A stretch of 64,000 nucleotides of DNA. It comes from CAIMUS01 sp963708455. Lineage in GTDB: Bacteria > Pseudomonadota > Gammaproteobacteria > Competibacterales > Competibacteraceae. Of the stretch, positions 44,168 through 53,332 are shown in pieces (the stretch's first letter is position 1; each line of letters starts with the position of its first letter). The translations under genes were made by a program, and so were the position numbers. The stretch spans positions 434,001 to 498,000 of the forward strand of contig CAVPSQ010000004.1 of assembly GCA_963708455.1 (NCBI GenBank), read 5' to 3'. Under the pieces are notes generated by a model, which was not told the DNA's origin, ran no database searches, and saw only the letters and a program-made list of their open reading frames with translations.

Positions 44168-44384
44168 ATGCCACGATTCGGTCCAGTCAAGCGGCGGGAT
44201 CTGATTCGCTATCTTCGACAGTTGGGATTTGATGGTCCTTGCTGGTGGAAGACACCAGTTTATGGCTAAAGGAGATATAACCATATCGATACCGAATCCG
44301 CATCAAGGGGATATCGGGAGAGACTTGCTGGCCAGGATTTTGCGTCAGGCCCAAGTTAGTCAAGAGGAGTGGGAGAATCTGTAG
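44168..44384 (+). pseudogene. hicA: HicA-type toxin, frameshifted
   Basis: The first frame reads MPRFGPVKRRDLIRYLRQLG then FDGP and ends at TAA (44273). The remainder appears one base further: GGRHQFMAKGDITISIPNPH then QGDIGRDLLARILRQAQVSQ, ending at 44384. Together these form a typical HicA with its catalytic His in RHQF. The break is near 44236-44244; two missing bases would also explain it because the usual GPYSGG has two residues there. As read, the toxin is inactive. Confidence 0.8.
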
Positions 44385-44394
44385 ACGAACTGAG

Positions 44395-44530
44395 CCGGCG
44401 CAGCCTGGATGGAGCGAAGCTTGCGAAGCGTAATCCAGGTTCCTCCGGCCATGACCATCGCTTGGGCCATAGCAATCTACAGATCAAGGCCGCCGGAAAC
44501 GCTTCGCTTATGCTTCGCTTATTCCGGCCT
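44395..44530. repeat. Dispersed repeat, second copy with hairpin
   Basis: GCCTGGATGGAGCGAAGCTT then GCGAAGCGTAATCCAGG at about 44403 repeats the element upstream of livH, followed by GGCCATGACCATCGCTTGGG. A palindrome follows: GGCCGCCGGAAACGCTTCGC pairing with GCTTCGCTTATTCCGGCC. No gene is seen here up to 44585. Confidence 0.75.
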
Positions 44531-44585
44531 ACTGAAACTATTAAATCAAATGCCCGCTCATTACCGGCATGGGGAACAGTAACCA

Positions 44586-44834
44586 ATGTTACAAGATAAG
44601 ATATTGGCAGAATTGGAAAAAATACCGGAAGCAAGACTTGCTGAACTGTATGACATTATTTATCGGTTCAGGCTTGGGTTGGAGCGAGAACAGCGAGAAA
44701 ATCCGACTATGAAACTGGCTGGCGCGTGGGCGGATATGCCTGCTGAGCGGTTTCAGTCGTTATTGGATGAAATCGGAACACGACGGCAACAAGCGTTTTC
44801 CAGGAGACGAGCCGATGAAACCGGCTTTAATTGA
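44586..44834 (+). CDS. Antitoxin-like protein paired with a VapC-type toxin
   Basis: This 82-residue protein begins MLQDKILAELEKIPEARLAE and includes LYDIIYRFRLGLEREQRENP and a Trp-containing segment LAGAWADMPAERFQSLLDEI. It overlaps the PIN gene start by 20 bp. The arrangement and helical composition suit an antitoxin, although I cannot place it firmly in a named family. Confidence 0.7.
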   Translation: MLQDKILAELEKIPEARLAELYDIIYRFRLGLEREQRENPTMKLAGAWADMPAERFQSLLDEIGTRRQQAFSRRRADETGFN

Positions 44835-45237
44835 TACCGATATCCTTTCTCTGTTTCTGCGAGGTGAACCTGCAGTGGTAAGCCGCTTTGCTGCTTATCT
44901 GCAAGCATTTGATAGGCTGAACATCAGCATAATCACTTATTATGAAATCCTCAGCGGCTTGAGGTATCGGGATGCTAACAAACAACTGGAGCGATTCTTG
45001 GAATTAATCCATAACAATAATCTTTTGCCGCTTACCGTAGATGCTTGTGGGATTGCCGCCATGCTCTATGCAGACTTACGTAAACAAGGCAATCCAATTG
45101 ATGATATTGACTTGCTGATTGCTGGCATTGCCTTGGAGAATAAACTGGTTATTGCGACCCGCAATGTCGGGCATTTCAGTAGAGTTCAAGGACTTACCGT
45201 TGAGGATTGGAGCAATCGAGTGGAACAATCGGCGTAA
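44815..45237 (+). CDS. VapC-type PIN ribonuclease
   Basis: The start is the ATG at 44815 (MKPALIDTDILSLFLRGEPA) after CAGGAGACGAGCCG. Acidic positions are D7/D9 (LIDTD), E43 region (ITYYEILSGLRY), D98-D103 (NPIDDIDLLIAGIA) and N/D in ATRNVGHFSRVQGL. It fits VapC PIN ribonucleases; 140 residues is normal. It overlaps its predicted antitoxin gene. A REP-like element begins 7 bp after the stop. Confidence 0.88.
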   Translation: MKPALIDTDILSLFLRGEPAVVSRFAAYLQAFDRLNISIITYYEILSGLRYRDANKQLERFLELIHNNNLLPLTVDACGIAAMLYADLRKQGNPIDDIDLLIAGIALENKLVIATRNVGHFSRVQGLTVEDWSNRVEQSA

Positions 45238-45243
45238 ACAATC

Positions 45244-45325
45244 GGGGACAGGCCACGTATAATTGTGAACGGTTACGTGTGTTGGCCGAGCCAAGAATAA
45301 AACGTGGTCTGTCCTCTATTTCCCC
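45244..45325. repeat. REP-like palindromic element, copy 2 (inverted)
   Basis: Inverted relative to 34555-34632. GGACAGGCCACGT and ACGTGGTCTGTCC form its ends. Differences from copy 1 are scattered point changes. The rest of 45326-45531 holds the hairpin listed below and no gene. Confidence 0.8.
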
Positions 45326-45466
45326 TACGCGATTTACGGGCCGGCTTGGAAGCCGGCGCTCCCAGGTATTTCCGCGGCTAATTTGCCGTGGCCTTATTGA
45401 AGCTTCGGATAGGCCCTAAGCACCCAAACCTGTAAGGGGGTAACAGGGGCGCTCGTGGAGCGAAGC

Positions 45467-45497
45467 CCGGCAGGATGCGCTGCGCACATCCTGCCGG
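45467..45497 (-). terminator. Hairpin downstream of the GH13 gene
   Basis: CCGGCAGGATG (45467-45477) pairs perfectly with CATCCTGCCGG (45487-45497). It lies 34 bp beyond the stop of the leftward GH13 gene. There is no strong T-tract. Confidence 0.5.
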
Positions 45498-45531
45498 AAG
45501 GTTTACCGGATAGTGCTCGGCCGACCTGCTG

Positions 45532-46800
45532 CTATTCGTGCACCAGCACCAGACCCTGGCCGGGATTAAGCTCGTAGGAGAACGGCCGCGGTATGAATTC
45601 CAGCGGATATTCAGGCGAGACATCTCGCAGCGGCTCGCCGGTCTGGATGAATTGATGCAGATTGGCCGTGTAGAAATGCTGCTGGTTGTGGGTATCCTTG
45701 TTGAGTATAACCAGAGCTTCCAGATCGATGTTCTTAGAGGAGGCTTTCCACATCAGCAGGATATTGCGGTTTTCATAGGGCAGGAAGCTGTTAACGGTTT
45801 CCTCCTGGAAGATCGGATACTGCTTTTTGAAGGTATTCACTTTGCGAATGAAATCGCACAGATCGACCTCGGTGATTTCCCAGTCGCTGGGACGCGTGTC
45901 CACTACGTTTAAGCGTTTGCGGAAGCCGAACTCGTAACCCATCGGCATCATCAATCCGGTCGAATAGACGGCGGCGAACAGATACCGCTGCTTTAACGCG
46001 GCGACGTTACCGCCGGATTCCTGCATCAGCCGTTCGGTATCGTGGCTTTCGGGAAAGCTGATGGAGGCGGTAATTTCCCGCAGCAGATGGTGCTGTTCTT
46101 TCAGCCAGGCGCTTTCGAAGTCCCACCACTTGGAACTGTTGAAGATATAGTCGAAACCGGTCTGGGCGGTTTGCTTGGTCTGCGAGACGGTGCAACCCAG
46201 TGTCTCGGCGGCGAAGATGACCTCCGGATGGCTGCGCCTGACATCCTGCAGCAAGCGCCGCCAGAATGCGCCGGGAAGCTGATAGGCCGCATCACAGCGG
46301 AAACCCTTGAAACCCAGTTTGATCAGATAGTCGACGATGCGGCGAATATATTGGTAGAGTCCCTCCGGGTCCCGGCTATGCTCATGATCGAAGCGGATGA
46401 GATCGTACCAGACGACTTTTTCACCCTGGTCGATACAGAACGGGTGAGCAATGCCGCCGTCGGGTTCATGCACGAACCAGTCGGGATGCTGTTTGGCCAG
46501 TTCGGAGTCCGCCGCGCAGTGGTTGATGACCAGATCGACCATCACGCTGAGGCCCAGATCGGCGGCGGCCTGGATGGTTCGCTGTAGTTGTTCCTCCGGC
46601 TTAAGCGGGGAGTCCGGCGCGATGAGCAGCGGATTCAACTGGAAATAATCGGCGATCGAATAGAGGCTTCCCGAGGAGCCCGGCTGGTGGATGGGATTGA
46701 CGAAAATCCAGTCGAAACCCATGTCGGCGGCCCGTTGCAGATGCGCTTGCCACTCGGTGAATTGGCCGGCTAGTAACGGGAACAGATTGTATAAGATCAT
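45532..46800 (-). CDS. GH13 alpha-amylase family enzyme
   Basis: This 422-residue protein acts on alpha-glucans. GH13 conserved regions are visible: VMVDLVINHC (region I), GFKGFRCDAAYQLP (region II, nucleophile Asp), VIFAAETLGC (region III, acid Glu) and ISFPESHDTERL (region IV, Asp). There is no signal peptide, so it probably works in the cytoplasm on glycogen-derived glucans or trehalose/maltose-like compounds. The C-terminal barrel is short. It is near but not in the glgA operon, and its subfamily is not decided by eye. Confidence 0.85.
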   Translation of the reverse strand: MILYNLFPLLAGQFTEWQAHLQRAADMGFDWIFVNPIHQPGSSGSLYSIADYFQLNPLLIAPDSPLKPEEQLQRTIQAAADLGLSVMVDLVINHCAADSELAKQHPDWFVHEPDGGIAHPFCIDQGEKVVWYDLIRFDHEHSRDPEGLYQYIRRIVDYLIKLGFKGFRCDAAYQLPGAFWRRLLQDVRRSHPEVIFAAETLGCTVSQTKQTAQTGFDYIFNSSKWWDFESAWLKEQHHLLREITASISFPESHDTERLMQESGGNVAALKQRYLFAAVYSTGLMMPMGYEFGFRKRLNVVDTRPSDWEITEVDLCDFIRKVNTFKKQYPIFQEETVNSFLPYENRNILLMWKASSKNIDLEALVILNKDTHNQQHFYTANLHQFIQTGEPLRDVSPEYPLEFIPRPFSYELNPGQGLVLVHE

Positions 46801-46876
46801 CAGCGCCTACCTTTAGTGACGGTTTTTGTGGACAGGCCCATGGCCCCACTGAGTGGAGTGGGGCGGCTTGGTGCGT

Positions 46877-48304
46877 TCAGGCGTTGATCTTGTGGATGGC
46901 ACGGCCCTGCACCGCCAGCGCGGCTTCGTGCATGGCTTCCGACAGCGTGGGATGACCGTGCACCGTGCGCGCCAGATCCTCGCTGCTGGCATGGAATTCC
47001 ATCGCCAGCACGACTTCCTGAATCAGCTCCGAAGCATAAGGCCCCAGAATGTGGCAGCCCAGGATGGTGTCGGTCTGGCCGTGGGCCAGCAGCTTGACCA
47101 TGCCGACGGCGCCTTCGATGGCCTTGGCGCGGCCGTTGGCGGTGAACGGAAACGTGCCGGCCTTGTAGGGAATGCCTTCCGCCTTGAGCGCCTGCTCGGT
47201 CTTGCCCACCCAGGCGATTTCCGGGAAGGTGTAGATTACCCAGGGGATGGTGTCGTAGTTCAACTGAGGGGTAGCGCCGGCGATGCGCTCGGCCACCATG
47301 ACGCCTTCTTCCGAACCCTTGTGGGCCAGCATCGGGCCGCGCACCACGTCGCCGATGGCGTACACCCCGGGCAGATTGGTTTCACACACTTCGTTGACAT
47401 GGATATAACCGCGCTCATCGAATAATAAATCGGCTTCCGGAGCAGCGACGTTATCGGTATTGGGACGGCGGCCTACCGCCACCAGCAGCTTGTCCACGGT
47501 GGTCTCGTGTTCGCCCTCTTTATCCTCATAGCGGACCACCACCCGCTGGTCGACTTTCTCGGTGCCGATGACCCGTGCACCCAGATGGATATCCAGCTCC
47601 TGTTTCTTAAACTGGCGTAAAGCCTCACGGGATACCTGCTGATCCACCGGCGCCAGAAAATCCTCCACCGCTTCCAGCATGATCACCTCGGACCCCAGCC
47701 GTCGCCAGACGCTGCCCAGTTCCAGACCGATGACGCCAGCCCCAATCACACCCAGGCGCCCGGGAACCTTGCGAAAATCCAGGGCCCCGGTGGAGTCGAC
47801 GATTACATCGCCATCAACGGGAGCGGAGCGCAGTGCAATGGGTACCGAACCGGTGGCGATGATCACGTTATCGGCATCGAGAATCTCGACCGCCCGCTCC
47901 AGGCTGGTATATTCCACCTGCCGCTCGGCCAGCAGTTTGCCGTGGCCTTTCAGCCAGGTGACGCCGTTGGCCTTGAACAGGGCGGAAATGCCGCTGGTCA
48001 GTTGCAGCACGATCTGTTCCTTGCGGGCCATCATTTGATTCAGGTCCAGTTGGACCGTCCCGACCTGAATGCCATGCATCGCCAGCGTGTGCTGGGCGCG
48101 ATGGTACTGTTCCGAGGATTCCAGCAGGGTCTTAGAGGGAATGCAGCCGACATTCAGGCAGGTGCCACCCAGCGCCGGTTCTCCCTTGAAATTGATCCAT
48201 TTTTCGATACAGGCAGTAGTCAGGCCGAGCTGCGCGCAACGGATCGCCGCCACATAGCCGGCGGGACCACCGCCGATGATGATCACATCATAAGTCTTTG
48301 ACAT
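46877..48304 (-). CDS. lpd: Dihydrolipoyl dehydrogenase (E3)
   Basis: This 475-residue FAD enzyme reoxidises dihydrolipoyl groups of 2-oxoacid dehydrogenases. The start is the ATG giving MSKTYDVIIIGGGPAGYVAA; nine upstream codons are probably not used. Redox cysteines are in LGGTCLNVGCIPSKTLL, the NAD-binding part is LGVIGAGVIGLELGSVWRRLG, and the C-terminal His-Glu site is HGHPTLSEAMHEA. It is 65 bp downstream of sucB and completes the 2-oxoglutarate dehydrogenase set. Confidence 0.96.
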   Translation of the reverse strand: MSKTYDVIIIGGGPAGYVAAIRCAQLGLTTACIEKWINFKGEPALGGTCLNVGCIPSKTLLESSEQYHRAQHTLAMHGIQVGTVQLDLNQMMARKEQIVLQLTSGISALFKANGVTWLKGHGKLLAERQVEYTSLERAVEILDADNVIIATGSVPIALRSAPVDGDVIVDSTGALDFRKVPGRLGVIGAGVIGLELGSVWRRLGSEVIMLEAVEDFLAPVDQQVSREALRQFKKQELDIHLGARVIGTEKVDQRVVVRYEDKEGEHETTVDKLLVAVGRRPNTDNVAAPEADLLFDERGYIHVNEVCETNLPGVYAIGDVVRGPMLAHKGSEEGVMVAERIAGATPQLNYDTIPWVIYTFPEIAWVGKTEQALKAEGIPYKAGTFPFTANGRAKAIEGAVGMVKLLAHGQTDTILGCHILGPYASELIQEVVLAMEFHASSEDLARTVHGHPTLSEAMHEAALAVQGRAIHKINA

Positions 48305-48369
48305 CAGTTTGTTCTCCCCAACGGGCGCCACCGGGCAGGCAGCAGGACACCGCCCGGCGGCTGGCTAAG

Positions 48370-49656
48370 TTAAACCTGCAACAGCAGGCGGGCCGGATCC
48401 TCCAGGCATTCCTTGATGGTGACCAGCGAACTGACCGCTTCCCGGCCGTCGATGATCCGATGATCGTAAGTCAACGCTACATACATCATCGGGCGGATCG
48501 TGATCTGGCCATTTTCGACCATCGTGCGATCCATGACCTTATGCATGCCCAGGATAGCGCTTTGTGGCGGATTCAGGATCGGGGTGGACATCAGCGAACC
48601 GAACACGCCGCCATTGGTGATGGAGAAGGTGCCGCCAGTCAGGTCTTCCATGGTGAGGGCGCCCTGCCGGGCGCGCTCGCCGAACTCGCCGATGGTGCGT
48701 TCGACATCGGCGAAGCTCATCTGATCGGCGTCGCGGACAATCGGCACCACCAGCCCGCGCGGCGAGGACACGGCGATGCCGATATCGTAATAGCCGTGAT
48801 AGATGATGTCGTTGCCGTCGATGGAGCCATTCACCGCCGGGAAGCGTTTGAGAGCTTCGATAACGGCCTTGACGAAGAAGGACATGATGCCCAGGCGCAC
48901 GCCATGCTGTTTCTCGAACTTGTCCTTGTAGCGGGCACGCAGGTCCATGACGGGTTGCATGTTGATTTCGTTGAAGGTGGTCAGCATGGCGGCGGCATGC
49001 TGCGCCTCCACCAGCCGTTCGGCGATACGGGTGCGCAGCCGCGTCATCGGCACCCGTTGCTCCAGCCGGCCACGGGCATCCGGCGGCAACGGGGCCGCGG
49101 CGGTCCGGGGGGCCGCGGCGGCCGGCGCAGCGGCGGCCGTTTCCACGGCGCCGCTGGGGGTCACCATGGCCGGCGCGGCCACCGCCGCGCCGCCGGCCTG
49201 GGCGCTGTTCAGGTAGGCTAGCACGTCGGCCTTGGTCAGGCGGCCGTCGCGGCCACTGCCGGTGATTTTGTGCACATCCAGATTGTGCTCGCTCACCAGG
49301 CGGCGCACAGCCGGACTGAGCGCCTCCAGCTCGAGCGCCTGCGCCGCTGGCGGCGAGGGCGCAGGTGCCACAGCCGGCTGCTCCGGCGGGGTCACCGCCT
49401 GGGCGGCGGGTTGGGTGCCGGCCTCTTCCAGGATGGCGATCAGGTCGCCGGTGGTCACGGTTTCGCCGTCGCCGCGCAGGATCTGGCCGAGCACCCCGTC
49501 CGCGGGCGCGGGCATCTCCAGCACGACCTTGTCGGTTTCCAGATCTACCAGATTCTCGCCGGCTTTGACCGGATCGCCGGGTTTCTTATGCCAGGTGACC
49601 AACGTGGCGTCGGCCACGGACTCGGGCAGGGTGGGGACTCGCACTTCGATACTCAT
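48370..49656 (-). CDS. sucB: 2-oxoglutarate dehydrogenase E2, dihydrolipoyl succinyltransferase
   Basis: This 428-residue E2 begins MSIEVRVPTLPESVADATLV, with the lipoyl lysine in DLETDKVVLEMPAP. An Ala/Pro linker, the E3-binding domain (SPAVRRLVSEHNLDVHKITGSGRDGRLTKADVLAYL) and a second long Ala-rich linker follow. The catalytic domain holds TFNEINMQPVMDLR and, at the end, LTYDHRIIDGREAVSSL with the catalytic HxxxD. It follows sucA by 22 bp in the order sucA-sucB-lpd. Confidence 0.96.
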   Translation of the reverse strand: MSIEVRVPTLPESVADATLVTWHKKPGDPVKAGENLVDLETDKVVLEMPAPADGVLGQILRGDGETVTTGDLIAILEEAGTQPAAQAVTPPEQPAVAPAPSPPAAQALELEALSPAVRRLVSEHNLDVHKITGSGRDGRLTKADVLAYLNSAQAGGAAVAAPAMVTPSGAVETAAAAPAAAAPRTAAAPLPPDARGRLEQRVPMTRLRTRIAERLVEAQHAAAMLTTFNEINMQPVMDLRARYKDKFEKQHGVRLGIMSFFVKAVIEALKRFPAVNGSIDGNDIIYHGYYDIGIAVSSPRGLVVPIVRDADQMSFADVERTIGEFGERARQGALTMEDLTGGTFSITNGGVFGSLMSTPILNPPQSAILGMHKVMDRTMVENGQITIRPMMYVALTYDHRIIDGREAVSSLVTIKECLEDPARLLLQV

Positions 49657-49678
49657 TACTGGTTTTTCCTTTGCTGGT

Positions 49679-52516
49679 TTATTGGCCCAGGGCCGCGTTG
49701 ACTAGAGCTTGTTGTTGTTCCACATGCACGCTGTGGTAACCGACCGCCGGCGACGCCGAAGCCGGCCGGCTGGCGTATTGCACCGCTTGCTGCGCACCAA
49801 GCGGTGCCTGCAGACGATGCAGGATGTGGTACCAGGCGCCCTGATTGCGTGGTTCGTCCTGGCACCAGACGATAGTCCTGGTATGCGGATAGCGGTTCAG
49901 TTCCTCCTGATAACGGGCGGCCGGGAACGGATACAACTGTTCGATGCGGATGATGGCGGTGTTCGCCAAGCCCCGTTCGCGGCGGGCTTCCAGCAGATCG
50001 TAGTAGACCTTGCCGCTGCAGAACACCACCCGGTCCACTTGGCCGGGATCGAGGTCGTCGATTTCGCCGATGATGTTCTGGAAGCTACCCTGGGTCAGGT
50101 CCTCCAGGGTGTTGACCGCCAGCTTGTGCCGCAGCAGGCTCTTGGGAGTCATCACGATCAAGGGCTTGCGAAAGTGGCGCAGCATCTGCCGGCGCAGCAT
50201 GTGGAAGGCCTGCGCCGGGGTGGTGGGCATGCACACCTGAATATTATTTTCAGCGCACAATTGCATATAGCGCTCCGGACGCGCGGAGGAGTGTTCGGGT
50301 CCCTGACCTTCGTAGCCGTGCGGCAACAGCACCACCAGACCGCACAAGCGGCCCCATTTGGCTTCGCCGGAGGAGATGAACTGATCGAACACCACCTGGG
50401 CGCCGTTGGCGAAATCGCCGAACTGCGCTTCCCAGATAGTCAGGCCGTTCGGCTCGGCGGTGGCGTAGCCGTATTCGAAGCCCAGCACCGCCTCCTCGGA
50501 CAGAATGGAGTCGATCACCATGAAGGTCGGCTGGTTGGGATACAGGTTGGCCAGCGGCACAAAGCTGCTGCCGTCCTTTTGGTTGTGCAGCACGGCGTGG
50601 CGATGGAAGAAGGTGCCGCGACCGACATCCTGACCGGAAATGCGCGCCTGATAGCCGTCTTGCAGCAGGGTGGCGTAGGCCATGTTCTCGGCGAAGCCCC
50701 AATCCAGGGCCAGCGCGCCGGCGGCCATCTTGCGCCGGTCGTCCATGATCTTGGCTACCCGGGGGTGCAGTTCGAAGGCTTCCGGCAGGGTCAACAGGCG
50801 CTCGGACAGGGCGCGAATGGTCTCGACCGGAACCGCCGTGTTGACCGGCGCATCCCAGTTCTTATCCTTGAGTTTGGACCAGTTCACCGCGAAGGGATTA
50901 TCGACGCTGGTGAGGGTCTTGCGGGCGACTTGGCGGCCGGCGTCCAGATTGGCCCGGTATCCGGCCTGCATTTCCTGGAAGTCCCGGTCGCTGAGCAGTC
51001 CCTCCTGGATCAGCGTCTCCGCATACAGGTTGGCGGTGGTCTTGCGGGCGCGGATCTTCTTGTACATCATCGGTTGGGTGGCGGCGGGCTCGTCGGCCTC
51101 GTTGTGACCCAGGCGGCGGTAGCAGACCATGTCGATGACCACGTCCTTATGGAACTCGCGGCGGTAATCGGCAGCCAGCCGGGTGACGAACAGCACCGCT
51201 TCGGGATCGTCGCCATTGACGTGCAGGATAGGCGCCTGCACCAGCTTGGCCACATCGGTGCAGTACATGGCCGAGCGGGCGTCCAGCGGGTTGCTGGTGG
51301 TGAAGCCGATCTGATTGTTGATGACGATGTGGATGGTGCCGCCGGTGCGGTAGCCGCGCACCTGGGACATCTGCAGGCACTCCATGATCACGCCTTGACC
51401 GGCGAAGGCGGCGTCGCCGTGGATCAGCGCCGGCAGCACGGTATCGAAGGGTATGGTGTCGGAGGATTTACGGCGCCGCTCCAGCCGGGCGCGCACTGAG
51501 CCTTCCACCACCGGATCGACAATTTCCAGATGCGAGGGATTGAAAGCCAGCGCCAGATGTACCGGCCCGCCGGGAGTCGGCACGTTGGAGGAAAAGCCCA
51601 TGTGATATTTCACATCGCCGGAACTGCTTTCGGCGATGCGGTGCTTGCCCTCGAATTCCTGAAACAGCTCGTTCGGCGATTTGCCGATGATATTCACCAG
51701 CACGTTCAGGCGGCCGCGATGGGCCATGCCCAGAACGATCTCCTGGGTGCCGTGCAGCCCGGTGAATTGGACCAGTTCATCGAGCATCGGAATCAGGCTG
51801 TCGCCGCCTTCCAGGGAGAAACGCTTCTGGCCGACGTAGCGGGTATGCAGGTATCTTTCCAGCCCTTCGGCGGCGACCAGCATCTGCAAGGTCCAGCGGC
51901 GCTGTTCGGGAGTCAGGTCCAGCCGGGCGCGCGCGCCTTCCAGTCGCTTTTGCAGCCAGCGCTTTTCCTCGGTCTTGGTAATGTGCATGTACTCGGCGCC
52001 GACGGGGCCGGTATAGACGGTTTGGACCAGATCCAGAATATCCCGTAGCTTCATCCGCGAAGAGGAGGCGACCAGCGAACCGATATTGAATTCGGCGTCC
52101 ATGTCGGCTTGGTTAAGACCGTGAAAACCGGTATCCAGATCGGAAATAGAAGGGCGGTCGCGCAGCTTCAGGGGATCCAGGTTAGCGGCCTGATGGCCGC
52201 GGGTGCGGTAGGCGTTGATGATACGCAGCACCGAGGCCTGTTTCTCCGCCGCTTCGGGCGCCAGCCCAGGTACGCGCCGCGCCGGCGCCAGGGCGGGCTG
52301 GCGGGCCAGGTTGGCGAAAGATTCACGGATCGGACCGTGGGCGATATCCCGCAGACCGCCGTCGCCCTGGGCCTGCAGGTTGCGGAAATAGACTTTCCAG
52401 GTATCGCTAACCGACTCGGGATTGCGCAGATAATTTTCGTACAGATTCTTCGATGAACGCGGCGTTGCCGCCGTACAGCGGCGAACTGCGGCGAAATTGT
52501 TCAAGCAGCGTGCTCA
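49679..52516 (-). CDS. sucA: 2-oxoglutarate dehydrogenase E1, with an N-terminal frameshift
   Basis: E1 decarboxylates 2-oxoglutarate with thiamine diphosphate. From the ATG at 52516 the frame reads MSTLLEQFRRSSPLYGGNAA then FIEE, the true SucA start, but an extra base near 52445 shifts out of frame; the next frame carries LYENYLRNPESVSDTWKVYF through to 49679. Repaired, the protein has about 945 residues. Motifs include EGGDSLIPMLDELV, GMAHRGRLNVLVN, GDAAFAGQGVIMECL, the ThDP-binding INNQIGFTTSNP and GYEGQGPEHSSARPERYMQL. Its core role makes a sequencing indel more likely than real loss. Confidence 0.92.
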
Positions 52517-52665
52517 TTGGATTGCTAATGACTCCCCAGATAAAAAACCTGAAGGAATTCGGCCGGCGGGGCGAATTGCCTAAGGTTTAAGTAGTTATAA
52601 AGGCCAAGGTGATTGGCAATGATAATGCAATCAAAATCAGACCGCCACGCAAGGATATTGATCGT

Positions 52666-52996
52666 TCAGGCTACGTGGACATCCTGGTCTTCCGGGCGGT
52701 TGCGCATAGGGTCAGCCGTCTGGTGGAAAGCCTGGCGCAACTGGCTGCGCAGCGGCTCCTGCACTGCCAGTTGGTCCAGCGCCCGGTTCATGCAGTGCAG
52801 CCATGGGTCGCGTTCGCAGCTGCCGATACGGAAAGGCAACAATTTTTCCCGCGACCCGTGCAGGTCGGTGGGATGCAATCGGCGAATGTCGTGGGCTTCT
52901 GGCAGAACATCCATGAGATCGTAAAAGCGCTCGACCAAATTCCCGCCCCTTGCTGGCCCCGCCCAGGCGTTCGTAGCTTTTTGGGTGCCTGTTCAT
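52666..52996 (-). pseudogene. Group II-like truncated haemoglobin, decayed
   Basis: From 52996, MNRHPKSYERLGGASKGRE matches the haemoglobin start. One extra base in an AAA run (+ strand 52937-52939) then breaks the frame, and the next frame gives LVERFYDLMDVLPEAHDIRR, LHPTDLHGSREKL and then directly PFRIGSCERDPWLHCMNRAL. The usual segment between REKL and PF.IG, about 27 residues with the proximal haem-binding His region, is absent. Even with the shift corrected, haem binding is doubtful. It lies between sucA and pgi. Confidence 0.75.
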
Positions 52997-53075
52997 CGTG
53001 TTGTTGGTATGACACCGCAATGGGCGGTTATGATAACAAATTCAAGCGCCTCCGGTGCGATCGGTAGCCTGAGCG

Positions 53076-53330
53076 GCGGTGGCGGAGTAGCTCCCCTGTT
53101 GGGTTACGACGCGCCGGTAGCGTGATTAGTGGCTTGTGGCTTGTGGCTTGTGGCTTGTGGCTTGTGGCTTGTGGCTTGTGGCTAGGGAGTAATCCCGTGT
53201 TGGGTTACGACGCGCCGGTAACGTCCCTGCTATTGGCAGGCTTGGTCGCCGGCGCGTCTAACTCAACCTATCGGGATTTTCACGCTAACCCAGCCTACCT
53301 CCCGCAGCTAGGCAGGAGGCGCTAACCAAC
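53076..53330. repeat. Direct repeats flanking a 7-bp tandem array
   Basis: GTTGGGTTACGACGCGCCGG occurs at about 53098 and again at about 53199. Between them seven exact copies of GGCTTGT run from 53131 to 53179, followed by a decayed copy. The stretch 52997-53332 has no gene; frames across the tandem array translate only to low-complexity sequence. Confidence 0.85.
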
Positions 53331-53332
53331 GA

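Noticed and set aside
49709..51499. A 596-codon open frame antisense to sucA
   Set aside because: sucA is certain on the other strand; the antisense frame has no recognisable domain.
53131..53179. Possible CRISPR or origin iterons in the 7-bp array
   Set aside because: The units are too short and have no spacers, and no replication gene is nearby.
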